A stretch of DNA of 64,000 bases, taken from the NCBI GenBank assembly GCA_963717155.1, contig OY970326.1, positions 3,658,001 through 3,722,000 on the forward strand, given 5' to 3'. Within the stretch, counting starts at the first letter, position 1. Each line of letters begins with the position of its first letter. Of this stretch, positions 52,904 to 63,786 are shown piece after piece. The notes under the pieces were generated by a model, which saw nothing but the letters and a program-made list of their open reading frames with translations, was not told the DNA's origin and made no database searches. The DNA is from G963717155 sp963717155. GTDB taxonomy: Bacteria; Actinomycetota; Thermoleophilia; Gaiellales; JALYLC01. The position numbers and the translations under genes were made by a program.

Positions 52904-54536
52904 ATGCTGTGCCGGAGCTGTCACCGCCAGCTCAGCCGTCGAGCGGCCGTGTGCGACCGCTGCGGCGCGCCGGTGCGCGGGGCCTCGCCGGCGCTCGAGC
53001 TCGTACTGCCCGACCAGACCCGGGTCGTGCTGGCGGGTCATCTCGATGCAGGGCGCGGCGCGGCGAGCGCGATCCTGCTCGACGATCCGAGCGTCTCGCG
53101 GCGGCATGCGATGTTCGTCGTCGAGGGGCCCACCGCGACGGTCGAGGACCTCGGGTCGAGCCACGGGACCTGGGTGCACGGGCACCGCATCGAGGGCGCC
53201 GTCGCCGCTCGTCGACGGTATGCGGATCCGCCTGGGCGACAGCGAGCTCCGTGTCGAGCGCCTACGCGCTGCGAGCGAGGCCGGGCGCACGCAGGTCGTG
53301 CCCATCGGCGCGACGGCCCTGGTGCCCGTCGTCGCGGCGACCTCGCATGGGCTTCGTCCGCGCCTGCGCTCGGGCTATGCGCTCAAGCGACTCGAGGAGG
53401 ACGAGGGCGCCGAGCGCTACGTGCTCGAGGACAAACGGGGAGGAGGCTTCGCGCGGCTCGACGAGGACGAGGCCGCGCTGCTCGACCTCCTCGATGGCCG
53501 TCACAGCCTGTCGGAGCTGGTCTCCGAGGCCGAGCGGTTGCAGGGACCCGGAGGGCCTGGACTGCTCGCGCGCCTGCTCGCCGACCTGGGCGCGCGCGGC
53601 ATGCTCGCCGACGTCGACGCTGCGAACGCCACGGCCGCGAAGCCGACGGGCTGGCGACGAGCCTTCACGCCGCGACGGATCGAGCTCCCGTGGACGCCGG
53701 CCACGATCGACCGCCTGTACCGACGCGGTGGCTGGATCCTGTTCACCCGGGTCGCGTTCGTGCTCGAGGCGTTGCTCGGCATCGCCGGACTCGCCGCGTT
53801 CGTGTACCTCGTCACCGGCCGCTACGGCACGCCGTTCGTCGTCGCCAAGCACGTCGGACTCGGAGGAGCCGTGTTCGTCGCGGGGCGGTTCGTCGCGGTC
53901 GCGCTGCACGAGCTCGCCCACGGTCTCACGATGTCGTCGTTCGGCAGACGCGTGCGGTCTGCCGGCTTCAAGGTCGTGGGCATCTTCCCGTACGCGTACG
54001 TCGACACGACGGATGCGTGGTTCGAGCCCCGCCGGCGACGCATCGCCATCTCGGCAGCGGGGCCGATCAGCGACGCGCTCGTCGCCGGCACGGCGTCGCT
54101 GATCGCCGTGCCTCTCGCTGCGGGGGCGGTACGCGATGTGCTGTTCCAGATCGCGTTCGGCGCGTACGTCGCCGGGTTCATGAACCTCAACCCGTTCCTC
54201 GACCGCGACGGCTACCACATCCTCGTCGACATCCTGCGCGAGCCCCAGCTCCGACGGCGCTCGCGGGCACGGCTGGCAAGCGCGATCTCCGGTCGCAGCG
54301 GCGCTCGCGAACGCCGCGCCGTGACGATCTTCGCGTTCAGCTCGCTGCTCTGGCTGTTCGCGGCCGGGGCACTTACCGCAGGCCTCGCATCGATCTACAC
54401 TGACAGACTGGTGGCCCTTTCCGGGAGCCGAGCACTCGTGTGGGCACTCGTCGGCGCACTCGCCGCGGTGGCGTTCGTACCGGCTGCGCTCGCGGTCGTC
54501 CGGCCGCTCGCCGACCGCTTCCGGAGCCGGGCGTGA
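52904..54536 (+). CDS. Zinc-ribbon/FHA/PqqD-like/M50 site-2 protease fusion (one apparent frameshift)
   Basis: MLCRSCHRQLSRRAAVCDRC is a zinc ribbon. An FHA domain follows (LLDDPSVSRRHAMFVVEGPT, DLGSSHGTWVHGHRIEG), joined by removal of one base near 53210 to PLVDGMRIRLGDSELRVERL. Next comes a PqqD-like domain (GGGFARLDEDEAALLDLLDG, about 180-255) and an M50 membrane metalloprotease with HELAH (coded at 53907-53921) and NLNPFLDRDGYHILVDIL as the second metal motif. Corrected length 543 aa. PqqD-like domains bind leader peptides and M50 proteins of this type process or export peptides. It overlaps by four bases (GTGA) the gene of a leader-bearing hydrolase, its likely client. Confidence 0.85.
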
Positions 54537-56301
54537 GCACGCCCGAGCAGGCCGAGCGGGCCGCCGCGCTGCTCGAGCGTCTGCTCTCGGATCCGTCCTA
54601 CCGGTCGGAGTTCCGCGCCGACCCCGCCGGAGCGTGCGCAGCCGAAGGGCTTCCCGAGGTCGCCGCGCAGCTCGGCCGGGGGCGCGCGCTCGAGACGCTC
54701 GAGATCCGCGAGTCGCGTTCGAGCCTCGCCGGGGTGCTGATGGCCGCCGCGCTCGAGGGTGCGAGCCTCGCGGTGCTCGTCGACCACGCCCAGGCCGCCA
54801 GCACGGTCGACCCGGACGCCGCGAAGGCGCTCGCGCAGCTGACGCAGAACGGTCAGCCGGCGGTGCCGCCGCCGCCGGCCGTGCCCGTCGACGCGACGAC
54901 TCCCGTCGCCGGCGCTCCACCCGCTGTCGAGGTGACGACGACACCGGGTGCGCCCCTCCCGACCGACACGGCCCCGGCTCCCCCGCCCGTCGACGCCGCG
55001 CCGCCACCCCCGCCGCCCGTCGTCGACCCACCCGCGGCAGTGGCCCCGCCACCGGCCGTCGATGTGATCGACAGTCCGCCTCCGACGACGACGGCCGCTG
55101 TCTCGGCCGGCCCGGGCGTGCAGTTCCTGCCGGCGGTGAGCGCGACCGACCCACCCCCGGTCGCAGGGGTCGACCAGGTCGCGCCGCTCTCCGCATCAGC
55201 GCCTCCACCGGTCCCGGTCGCACCCGCCCAGCCGGTCACCGGCGTGCTGCAGCAGGTCGCGCAACAGCAGCCCGCAGCGGTGCAGGCTCCCGCGACTGTC
55301 GGGGCGCTGCCCGCGGTCCCGGCCGTCGCCGACCACGTCGACGCGCTCGCCATCGCGGGCGGGCCGAATCCCTATCCGGGCGACGGGGCACCGCCCGAGG
55401 CGATCGCGGCCTGGATGGCGCGCGATGCGCAGGCCGCCGGCCTGCCGCCCGAGCTGCCGGTGATGGCGTCGCTCGTGGAGTCCGGGCTGCACAACCTGAC
55501 CGGGCGGCGACCGCGACTCGGTCGGCTTCTTCCAGATGCGCACGGGCATCTGGGATCGCGGAGCGTACGCCGGCTTCCAGCAGAACCCCGAGCTGCAGAT
55601 GCGCTGGTTCATCGATCACGCACTCGCGATCAAGGCCAGGCGCATCGCCGAGGGCGATGCGACGTACGGCCAGGATCCCAGCACCTACGGCAACTGGGTC
55701 GCCGACGTCGAGGTGCCGTACGAGCCCTACCGCGGGCGCTACCAGCTACGCCTCGACGATGCGCGCGCGCTGCTCGCCCAGGCCGGGTCGGCACCGCGCT
55801 CCGGCCACCGGAGTTCCGGCCGTGGCGGACGCTGCCGCAGCGGGAGGGCCCCCGGTTCCGGCCGCCGATGTCGCGGGACCGGTGATCGACATCGCGCCGG
55901 GCGTGCCCGTCATGGACGCCCAGGCGGCGTCGCCGACCGCGCTCAACGCGATCCGGATCGCTGCCCAGTACCTCGGGACGCCGTACCACTTCGGCGGTGC
56001 CTCGCCGGAGTCCGGGTTCGACTGCTCGGGACTCATGCAGTGGGCGTACTCGCATGCCGGCGTCTCGATCCCGCGCGTGACATACGACCAGATCGACGTC
56101 GGGATACCGGTCGACCGCGCCCACCTCGTGCCGGGCGACCTCGTGTTCTTCCAGCACGACGGAGACGTCCACCACGTCGGCATGTACCTCGGCGGGGGGC
56201 GCTTCCTGCAGGCGCCCCACACGGGCGATGTCGTGAAGGTCTCGAGCCTCGACGAGCCGTACTACGCCGAGCAGTTCGCCGGCGGCCGCCGCATCGCCTG
56301 A
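54533..56301 (+). CDS. Peptidoglycan hydrolase with leader-like N-terminus, SLT-like and NlpC/P60 domains (two apparent frameshifts)
   Basis: The GTG at 54533 overlaps the protease stop by four bases. Frames join at about 55515 and 55795, giving 588 aa. Residues 1-75 (ALLERLLSDPSYRSEFRADP, EGLPEVAAQLGRGRALETLE) look like a RiPP-type leader or NHLP/Nif11-like helical domain, and a hydrophobic segment follows (LAGVLMAAALEGASLAVLVD). A Pro-rich linker of about 150 residues, a lytic-transglycosylase-like domain (PVMASLVESGLHNLTGR, SVGFFQMRTGIWDRGAYAGF) and an NlpC/P60 domain with catalytic Cys in GFDCSGLMQWAYSHAGVSIP (TGC at 56023-56025) and His in DVHHVGMYLGGGRF complete it. There is no Sec signal, so export through the leader is inferred. 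Confidence 0.83.
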
Positions 56302-56303
56302 GC

Positions 56304-59070
56304 CTAGAAGTTCCCGAGGCCTCCGCCGCCGCCGCCACCGCCGCCACCGCCACCGCCGCCACCGCCACCGCTACCGCCCGTGGGCGGCGTGCTGCCGCCA
56401 CCGCCGCCAGCCACCACCGCTCGACGAGCCGCCACCGCCGCCCGAGGAGGATCCGCCACCGCCGGTCGTGGCCGGCGGCCTGGCCGTCAGGAGCAGCACG
56501 ACGTCGCGGCCGCCCTTCGCTCGACCGACCGCGAGCGCGGTGAACGCGCCTGCGGCAGCAGAGAGCCGAACGATCACGCGACCCGCGCTCGGTCGCAACG
56601 TCGCGGTGACTCCCTGGCCCGTCACCCGACCGATCGCCGACGCGATGCCGCCCTGCCAGAGCTCCACGACGCTCGTGCCCCCGGCGATCGAACGACTGCG
56701 TACCCGGAGCTCGGAGCGGTCGAGCGCGCCCGATCCGAGGTGCAGCGTCAGGGTCACGCGATTGCCGACCTTCGTCACGGAACCGCGCCGGACGATCGCC
56801 CGAGGAGCCGCGGCGCCGCGGAGCGAGGAGATCCGAAGGCGGCGCAAGGCCTTCCCCTTGGCGACGTCGACCAGCGTGATCGTCCCGTCGCCCGCATTCG
56901 CGACGTAGGCCAGCGAGCCGGTCCCGGCCCCGGCCGCGTAGGCGAGCGGGCCCGTCGCGACGAACCTGGGAGCCGTCGGCCTGGCCGCGCTCGAGATCAG
57001 CGCCACTCCCCCGCGTGCGGGCAGCGGTGCGACGATCGTGCTGCCGACGACGGCGGGCGCTCCGGGCGTGACCTGGAGCGGAATCGTCGACGTCACCTTG
57101 CGTGCGACGAGATCGACCACGGCGATACCCCGCGAGACGGGAACGTAGGCGCGCGATCCCACGACGACGACCGGGCCGTGGGCCCGCTTGCCCACGACGA
57201 CCTCGGAGCCACTCGCCACGAGCTTCTTGCCCGAGCGGCGGAACGTCGCCAGCGCCCCGCGCGCACCGTCGACCGCGAGCACGGTGCCGTCCGGGCGCGA
57301 CCCCACACCGGTCGCGACGAACGATGCGTGCGCGCATGGGCCGAGACCGGACGCCCCGACGAGGCAGACGCGTCGACCGGTCGCGGCGACGATCGGCGAC
57401 CTTCCTCCACCTCCGACGAGCGGCGCCGGCCCGAACGCCGATGCCGCGACCGGTGCGAGCGTGTCGCTCCGCAGCCGGTACAGCGTCTTGTCGTCGGCGA
57501 CGATGAGCGTGCGACCGAGCACTGCGAGCGCGCGCGGCCGCGAGGCGTCGGACGTGATCGCAAGCTGGCGCAAGGAGCGACCGTTCAGGCGCGCGACCCG
57601 ACCGCCCGGCGAGGTCGCGAACAGCGCACCTCCCGCACCGATCAGGGCGGGTCGCCGGGCCGCCGGCACCGCGGGGTCGGGCAGGAGCGGCTGGCTCGTG
57701 GTGGTGCGCGTCGTCTGGGTCGGCGTCGAAGTGGACGACGAGGTGACGGTCGAGAGGCCCGACGAGCTGCCGCCGCCGGTGAGAGTGACGGCGGCGGCGA
57801 TCCCGGCACCGATCAGCACGACGAGACCGGCACCGATCACGAGCGGCCGCCGGGAGCGACCGGGTGCCTTCGCTGCCGGCGCGGTCTCCAGTGCAGGCCA
57901 CTCGAAGCTGTCGGCCTGCGGTGCGAGCTGCGGCGCCATCGTGGCGAGCGGCTCGGACGCCTCGAACGCATCGACCGCGGGGGGCGCTTCCGGCGGCGGC
58001 GCGGCAGGCGGGGGCGTGACCTGTGCGACCGGCGCGGCCACGATCGGCTCCGGCGCTGCCGGTGGCGGGGTGGGGGTGGGCGTGGCTGGAGGAGGCGGCG
58101 GAGGCGGCGGAGGCGGAGGCGGCGCGTTCACCGGCTCGGGCGTGGCCATCTTCGGGATCGACGGCAGCGGCGTCGGGGTCGGCGAGTAGCTACCGCCACC
58201 GAGCCCGAGGATGCGCGCGTCGCGTCGCCACCGCGGTCCGACGACGGTGACGACGATCTCCTCGAACGCATCCCAGGCGTCCGTTGCATGCTGGAAGCGG
58301 TCGGCGGGGTTCTTCGCCAGCATCTTGAGGAGCCAGGCCTCGATCCCCTCGTCGAGATCGGGCCTGATCGAGCGAGGCGCCGGCGGCGGATCGTTGACAT
58401 GCCGCAGGAGGATCGCGACCGGCGTCTCGGTGTCCGAGAACGGCACCTGCCCCACGAGCAGCTCGTAGGCGACCACGCCCGTCGAGTAGAGGTCGGTCCA
58501 GGGGCCGAGCTCCTTCGCCATCGCCTGCTCGGGAGCCATGTACGCCGGCGTGCCGACGGTCGTGCCCGTGACCGTGTGGAAGCCGGTCGAGGACGCCTGG
58601 TTGAACGCCTTCGCGATGCCGAAGTCGGCGATCTTGACCTGGCCGTCGGCGCGCACCATGACGTTCTCCGGCTTGAGATCGCGGTGGACGATGCCGTGCG
58701 CCTCCGCGTATGCCAGCGCCGCGAGCATGCCCTCGAGCACGTAGGCGACCTGGGCGAGCGTGAGCTGACCCACGAGCGGGCGCAGCGACCCGTGCTCCAT
58801 GTACTCCATCGAGATGAAGGGCACGTTCTCGCTCTCGAGATAGTCGTGCACCGTCACGATGTTCGGGTGGTTGAGTGAGCCGGCGATCCGCGACTCGCGC
58901 AGGAAGCGCGCCGCGAAGGCGGGATCGGCCGCATGGAACGGCGCGAGCTCCTTCAGCGCGACCATGCGTTCGAGGTCGGTCTGGCGTGCGAGCCAGACGA
59001 CGGCCATTCCGCCGCGACCGACCTCCCGGAGGAGCTCAAAGCGGCCGACAGTGCGGATGACGTCGGTCAC
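56304..59070 (-). CDS. Transmembrane Ser/Thr protein kinase with external propeller (one apparent frameshift)
   Basis: GTG at 59068-59070. Kinase domain (about 10-270): P-loop GRGGMAVVW, Lys in VALKEL, HGIVHRDLKPENVMV, IADFGIAKAF, GTPAYMAPEQ. A Pro-rich stretch (about 310-395), one membrane helix (PLVIGAGLVVLIGAGIAAAV) and an external beta-propeller of about 350 residues (GGALFATSPGGRVARLNG, IAVVDLVARKVTSTIPLQV) follow. Removal of one base near 56405 replaces an Arg/His tail by GGSTPPTGG, a poly-Gly run and LGNF, ending at 56304. It converges on the hydrolase gene with a 2-nt gap. It could phosphorylate the partner read by the FHA domain at 52904. Confidence 0.92.
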
Positions 59071-59100
59071 TTCTAACAGTATGACGACCGACCGAGCCTC

Positions 59101-59135
59101 TAGCGCGATGCGTCTCCGGGCATTAGGCTGGTCAC
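59101..59135 (+). promoter_or_regulatory. Promoter of the first PKD-type gene (leaderless)
   Basis: TAGCGC (59101-59106), a 17-nt spacer and TAGGCT (59124-59129), which ends six bases before GTG 59136. The same elements with the same spacing precede the paralogue at 61468, so the promoter was duplicated with the gene. Confidence 0.5.
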
Positions 59136-61419
59136 GTGGACGGGGTCATCCGCACGGTCGCGCTCGCCTTCGGGCTGTCGCTGGCCCTTGCGGTTCCGGC
59201 CGTTGCCGCGCCGACGTGGTCGGCGCCGACACCTCTCTCGGGCGCCGGGCAACACGGTCGCGTTCAAGCCGTCGGTTGCGATCGCCGACGGCGGGCTCGG
59301 CGATCGAGGCGTGGGCCGAGACGGTCGGCGGGCAAGAGCGTCATCCGCGTGGCGCAGCACGCGCCGGGCGGAGCCTGGGCGACGCTACCGGGCGACATCT
59401 CGAGCGGCCTGCCAGGAGACGGTTGCACGCCGTTCGCCTCGATCGACCCGGCGGGCAACGCGCTGGTCGTCGTGGACCCAGTGGGCGGGGCCCGGCTGCG
59501 GCGTCGGGGAGCCAGACGATCCTCTTCGCGACGCGCGCGGTCGAACGCCGCGAGTGGTCGGGCCCGCGGCGTCATCGGCCCCGCCGCGACCTCGGCGGAC
59601 TGGCAGACCGATGGCCGGCGTCGAACGCCGCGGGCCAGATGGTGGTCGCCTGGGAGACCAAGGACGCGACGAACAAGTACATCTTCGCGGCGGTCGGGAA
59701 CCCGACGGCCGGGTTCAGCGAGCGCCGCGAAGCTGATCGACGTCGCCGCTCGCCGACGCGCTCGCTGTACTACCTGGCCGCCGCGATCGGGCCGTACGGC
59801 GACGCGCGCGGTGCAGTGGGCGCAGCACGTCGACCACCGAGCAACATCGAGATCTCGGTGCACCCGCACGGCGGCGCGTTCCCTGACGACGGCGACCCCG
59901 CTCACGACGCAACGGCAGCGGCACGAGCGCCTCGGAGGGCAGCATCGCGATCGACGCGGCCGGCGACGTGCTGTCGGCATACGCGGCGTACGACGGCACG
60001 ACGGCGACCTTCGTGTCCCGCATCCGAGCCCGCGTCGAACGGCGCCTGGCAGCCGCCGCAGACGATCGCGACGTCCCGCAGCCGGGGTACTCGGCGAGCT
60101 GGGTCGCCGTCGGCCTCGACGCCGGCGGCAACGCGACCGCCGCCTGGGTCGAGACGAACTTCACGCCGCCGATCCCGCATCCCCGCCGCGTGTTCTCGGC
60201 GACGCGGCCCGCCGGCGTCGCCGGGACCTGGATCGGCCAGACCCCGCTCACCGACGTGCTGCCGAGCCTCGACAACACGGTCACGCTCGCCGAGGCGCCC
60301 TCGGGCGCCGTCGGCGATCTCGTGGGGAACCGAGGCGCCCCAGGACAGCGCGCAGGCGCTCTACCGGCCCGCCGGCGGCTCGTTCGGCGCGCTGACGCGG
60401 TCGGGGCCAGCCGGACCGCAGGCCCGGCGCGTCGGTCGCGATCGCACCCTCGGGCGATGCCGCGCATCTCGTTCATCGGCCGCCTCGCACGAGGCCCGCG
60501 TGTCCACGCTCGACGCTCGCCGCCCGCGATCGCGGCGGCGACCGTGCCCGCGACCGCGACGACCGGCCAGACCGTCGCGATGACCGCCTCGGCGTCCGAC
60601 GCGTGGTCCGGGCTCGCGGCCGGCCAGCCGACCTGGACCTTCGGCGACGGCGGCACCGGCGCCGGCGCGTCGGTGAGCACATGCGTTTGCGGCGTCCGGG
60701 CACGTACACCGTCACGATCGGCGCGACGCGACGCGCGTCGGGAACGCGGCCGCGGCGACACGCGGCAGATCGTGGTCTCGAACGCCGGGAGCGCACCACC
60801 GCCTCCGGGAGGCTCGTCCGCGCCGACCACCGTCGCGAAACCGAAGGTGAAAGCGGCCTGGAAGGCGAGCCACCTGGTCGGCAGCGTGTCGGTCTCGGGG
60901 ACGGTCGGCGCAAACACCACGCTGACGCTCTCGGTCCGGCTGCACGGCGGCAAGAAGACCGCGTTCAAGAGCAGCTTCAAGGTGAAGGCCGGCAAGTGGA
61001 CGCACACGCTGAAGCTGCCTCCGACGCTCGCGCCGGGCAAGTACGACGTGACCGTCACCGGCACCGGCGTCAAGAGCTCGCAGACGTCGTTCACCCTCTC
61101 TGCGCCGAAGACGGGCATCGTCAAGCGCGACTACGCGACGGGCCCGCGGCGCGGACCGGAGGCCACGACGCTCAGCGGCACCAGCGAGCTGTGGGCTCAC
61201 TTCGTCTTCGGGACGCTGCCGAAGAAGGGCCAGACGATCACGACCCAGTGGATCCTCCCGAACGGCAGCAAGCTCGCGGCCAACACGCGCCCGCGCACGA
61301 GCCTCGTCGAAGCGCAGGTCAAGGATCTCTCCGGCAAGGCGCTGCCCGTCGGACGCTGGCGCTGCGTGATCAGCGCCGGAGGCGTCGTCGTGGCGACGCT
61401 GAGCGTTCGACTCAAGTAG
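59136..61419 (+). CDS. Secreted PKD-type repeat protein, copy 1 (several apparent frameshifts)
   Basis: It starts with a signal peptide (VALAFGLSLALAVPAVAAPT) and ends ...GGVVVATLSVRLK. Between them good protein sequence moves repeatedly between frames (NTVAFKPSVAIADGG, SAIEAWAETVGG, ISSGLPGDGCTPFASIDPAG, MVVAWETKDATNKYIFAAVG). A TolB-like propeller or exo-alpha-sialidase-like repeat region fills the first two thirds; a PKD segment (QPTWTFGDGGTGAGASVS) and a C-terminal beta domain (KPKVKAAWKASHLVGSVSVS) follow. The frame changes are too many to count exactly, so it could be a true pseudogene, but the paralogue shows the same damage. Confidence 0.7.
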
Positions 61420-61432
61420 CTCGCTGACGCAC

Positions 61433-61467
61433 TAGCGCGAAGCCTTCCCGAGGGTTAGGCTCTCAAC
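61433..61467 (+). promoter_or_regulatory. Promoter of the second PKD-type gene (leaderless)
   Basis: TAGCGC (61433-61438), 17 nt, TAGGCT (61456-61461), then six bases to GTG 61468. The spacing matches that of the promoter before copy 1, and the surrounding bases (CTAGCGCGA) are shared too. Confidence 0.5.
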
Positions 61468-63783
61468 GTGTTCGGGGTCATGCGTCCGCTCGTGCTCGCC
61501 GCGGGACTGCTCGTTGCGTTCGCCGCGCCCGCTGCGGCGTCCCCGACCTGGCTCGCGCCCCAGGACCTCTCGATCGCGCCCGCGACCGGTACACCGAGCA
61601 GCTCGGTCGTCGCATCCGATGCGGCCGGCGAGACGTTCGCCGCGTGGGATCTCACCGACGGCACGAACGTGCGCGTCCAGCTCGCCTCGCACGCGCCCGG
61701 CCAGCCCTGGAGCGCCGCGACGAACCTCTCCGATGCCGGTGCCGATGCAAGCGCACCGAGCCTCTCGTTGAGCTCCACCGGATACGGGGCGATCGCGTGG
61801 ACTCGCTCGGACGGTGCCAAGCAGCGCATGCAGGTCTCGCGCCGCGTCGCCGGGCGGAGCGTTCGGGCCCGCCGACACGATCTCGGCCGCCGGCAGTCGA
61901 TGCGAGCTTCCCCGTCGTCGCCGTCGACCCGTGGGTGACATCGTCGCGACGTGGATGGACCCGGCCACCAACGTCATGCACGCCCGGCGCTTCGTCGCTG
62001 CCACCGGCATGTGGGGAACGATCGACGACCTCACGCCGGCGACCAATCCCTCGAACCAGATCCTGTCGTTCGCCGACGCTCGCGATCAGTCCGGCGGGCG
62101 TCGCCACGGTCGCCTGGGTCATTGGACACCGACCCGTCGAACACGGCAGGTACCGGGCTGTCACTCCAGGTGCAGACGAGAACGCAGGGCACAGACGGGA
62201 TCTGGACGCCCATGGTGCAGCTCTCCTCGACGGCCAATCCGGTTCAGTCCGCGGCCCCGCAGCTTGCCGTCGACGCCGCCGGGAACGTGACGCTCGTGTG
62301 GGTGGAGTACCAGTACACCTGCTCGCTGCTTCTTCTGTTCGTACACGAGCTCGATCGTCCACGAGGCGACGCGTCCTGCGGTCAGCGGCGTCTGGCAGGG
62401 GGCGCAGACGCTCTCCGACCCGATTCTGATCTCCGACTCTCCTCGCGTCGCGACGACGCCGGCGGGCGAGGTGACGGTCGCCTGGACCGAGGGCGCGGCG
62501 AACGCGGTCAAGGTGGTTACGCGCCCGGTCGGTGGCGCGTTCCCTCCGGCGTCGAGCGCGACGATCATCGTTCCGCAGGACAAGGCGATCAGCTCGGGCC
62601 TGTTCCTGGGCATCCCGATCACGACGCTGCGCATCGCCGCCGGCCCGAGCGGGACCGTCGTCGCCTTCGGGCGGCAGGACGGGACGAACAGTCTCGCCGA
62701 GGCCGTCTTCCGGCCCGCGGGCGGCGCGTGGCCGAACCCGGCGACGACACCGCCGACGGCGCTCTCGGCGCCGGGCACCGACATCGGTCTTGCGACGGTC
62801 CCAGCCTCACGATGGATGGCCTCGGCAATGCCGTGGTCACGTGGACGCGAGGCAGCGTCATCCAGGCGGCGGCGTTCGACGTCTCGCCTCCCGCTTTCAC
62901 CGCGAGTCAACGTCCCCGCGACCGGCACGACCGGTCAGCCGGTCGCAACGTCCGCCACCGACGCTCGACACCTGGTCGGCGCTCGGCGCGGGGCAGCCGA
63001 GCTGGAACTTCGGTGACGGCAAGCTCGGCGCCGGCTCGTCGGTGACCCACGTCTATCGCCGCGCCCGGGACGTACACCGTGACGGTCGAGCGCGAGCGAC
63101 GCGGTCGGGAACGCCGCGCCGCCGACGACGCGGCAGATCGTGATCACGAACGCCCCCGTGCCGCCTCCGCCTCCGACCCCGCCGACGAGCGTCGCGAAGC
63201 CGAAGGTGAAGGCCACCTGGAAGGCGAGCCACCTCGTCGGCACGCTCACCCTGTCGGGCACCGACGGGCGCGAGCACGACGTTGACCGTCTCGGTCCGCA
63301 AGCACGGCGGCAAGAAGACCGCGTTCAAGAGCATCTTCAAGGCGAAGAGCGGCAAGTGGACGCGCACGTTGAAGCTCCCGGGCTCGCTGCGCGCCCGGGA
63401 AGTACGACGTGACCGTGACCGGGAACGGCGTGAAGAGCTCGCAGACGTCGTTCACGCTCGCGGCGCCGAAGTCGGGCATCGTCACGCGCGCCTACGCGAC
63501 CGGCCCGCGGCGCGGACCTGCCGCGACGACGCTCGGCAGCACCAGCGAGCTGTGGGCGCACTTCGTGTTCGGGACGCTGCCGAAGAAGGGGCAGACGATC
63601 ACGACCCAGTGGACGCTGCCCGAACGGCCGCAAGCTCGGTGCCAACACCCGCCCGCGCACGAGCCTGGTCGAGGCGCAGGTCAAGGACCTCAGCGGCAAG
63701 GTCCCTGCCGACGGGCGTCTGGCACTGCGTCATCCGCGCCGGCGGCACGATCGTGGCGCACGCTCAACGTCCGCCTCAAGTAG
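61468..63783 (+). CDS. Secreted PKD-type repeat protein, copy 2 (several apparent frameshifts)
   Basis: GTG 61468 (ATG 61480 is possible) leads into a signal peptide (PLVLAAGLLVAFAAPAAASP) and beta-propeller-like repeats (ETFAAWDLTDGTNVRVQLAS, APQLAVDAAGNVTLVWVEYQ). A PKD-like segment (PSWNFGDGKLGAGSSVTHVY) and a C-terminal domain (KPKVKATWKASHLVGTLTLS, ELWAHFVFGTLPKKGQTITT, ending RTLNVRLK) nearly copy those of the gene at 59136. Frame changes are present in several places. The protein is probably exported and may bind surface polymers. Confidence 0.7.
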
Positions 63784-63786
63784 CGC

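Noticed and set aside
56320..56400. GCC/ACC-rich run as a non-coding microsatellite
   Set aside because: After removal of one base it encodes the poly-Gly tail of the kinase, ending in LGNF and a stop 2 nt from the convergent gene.
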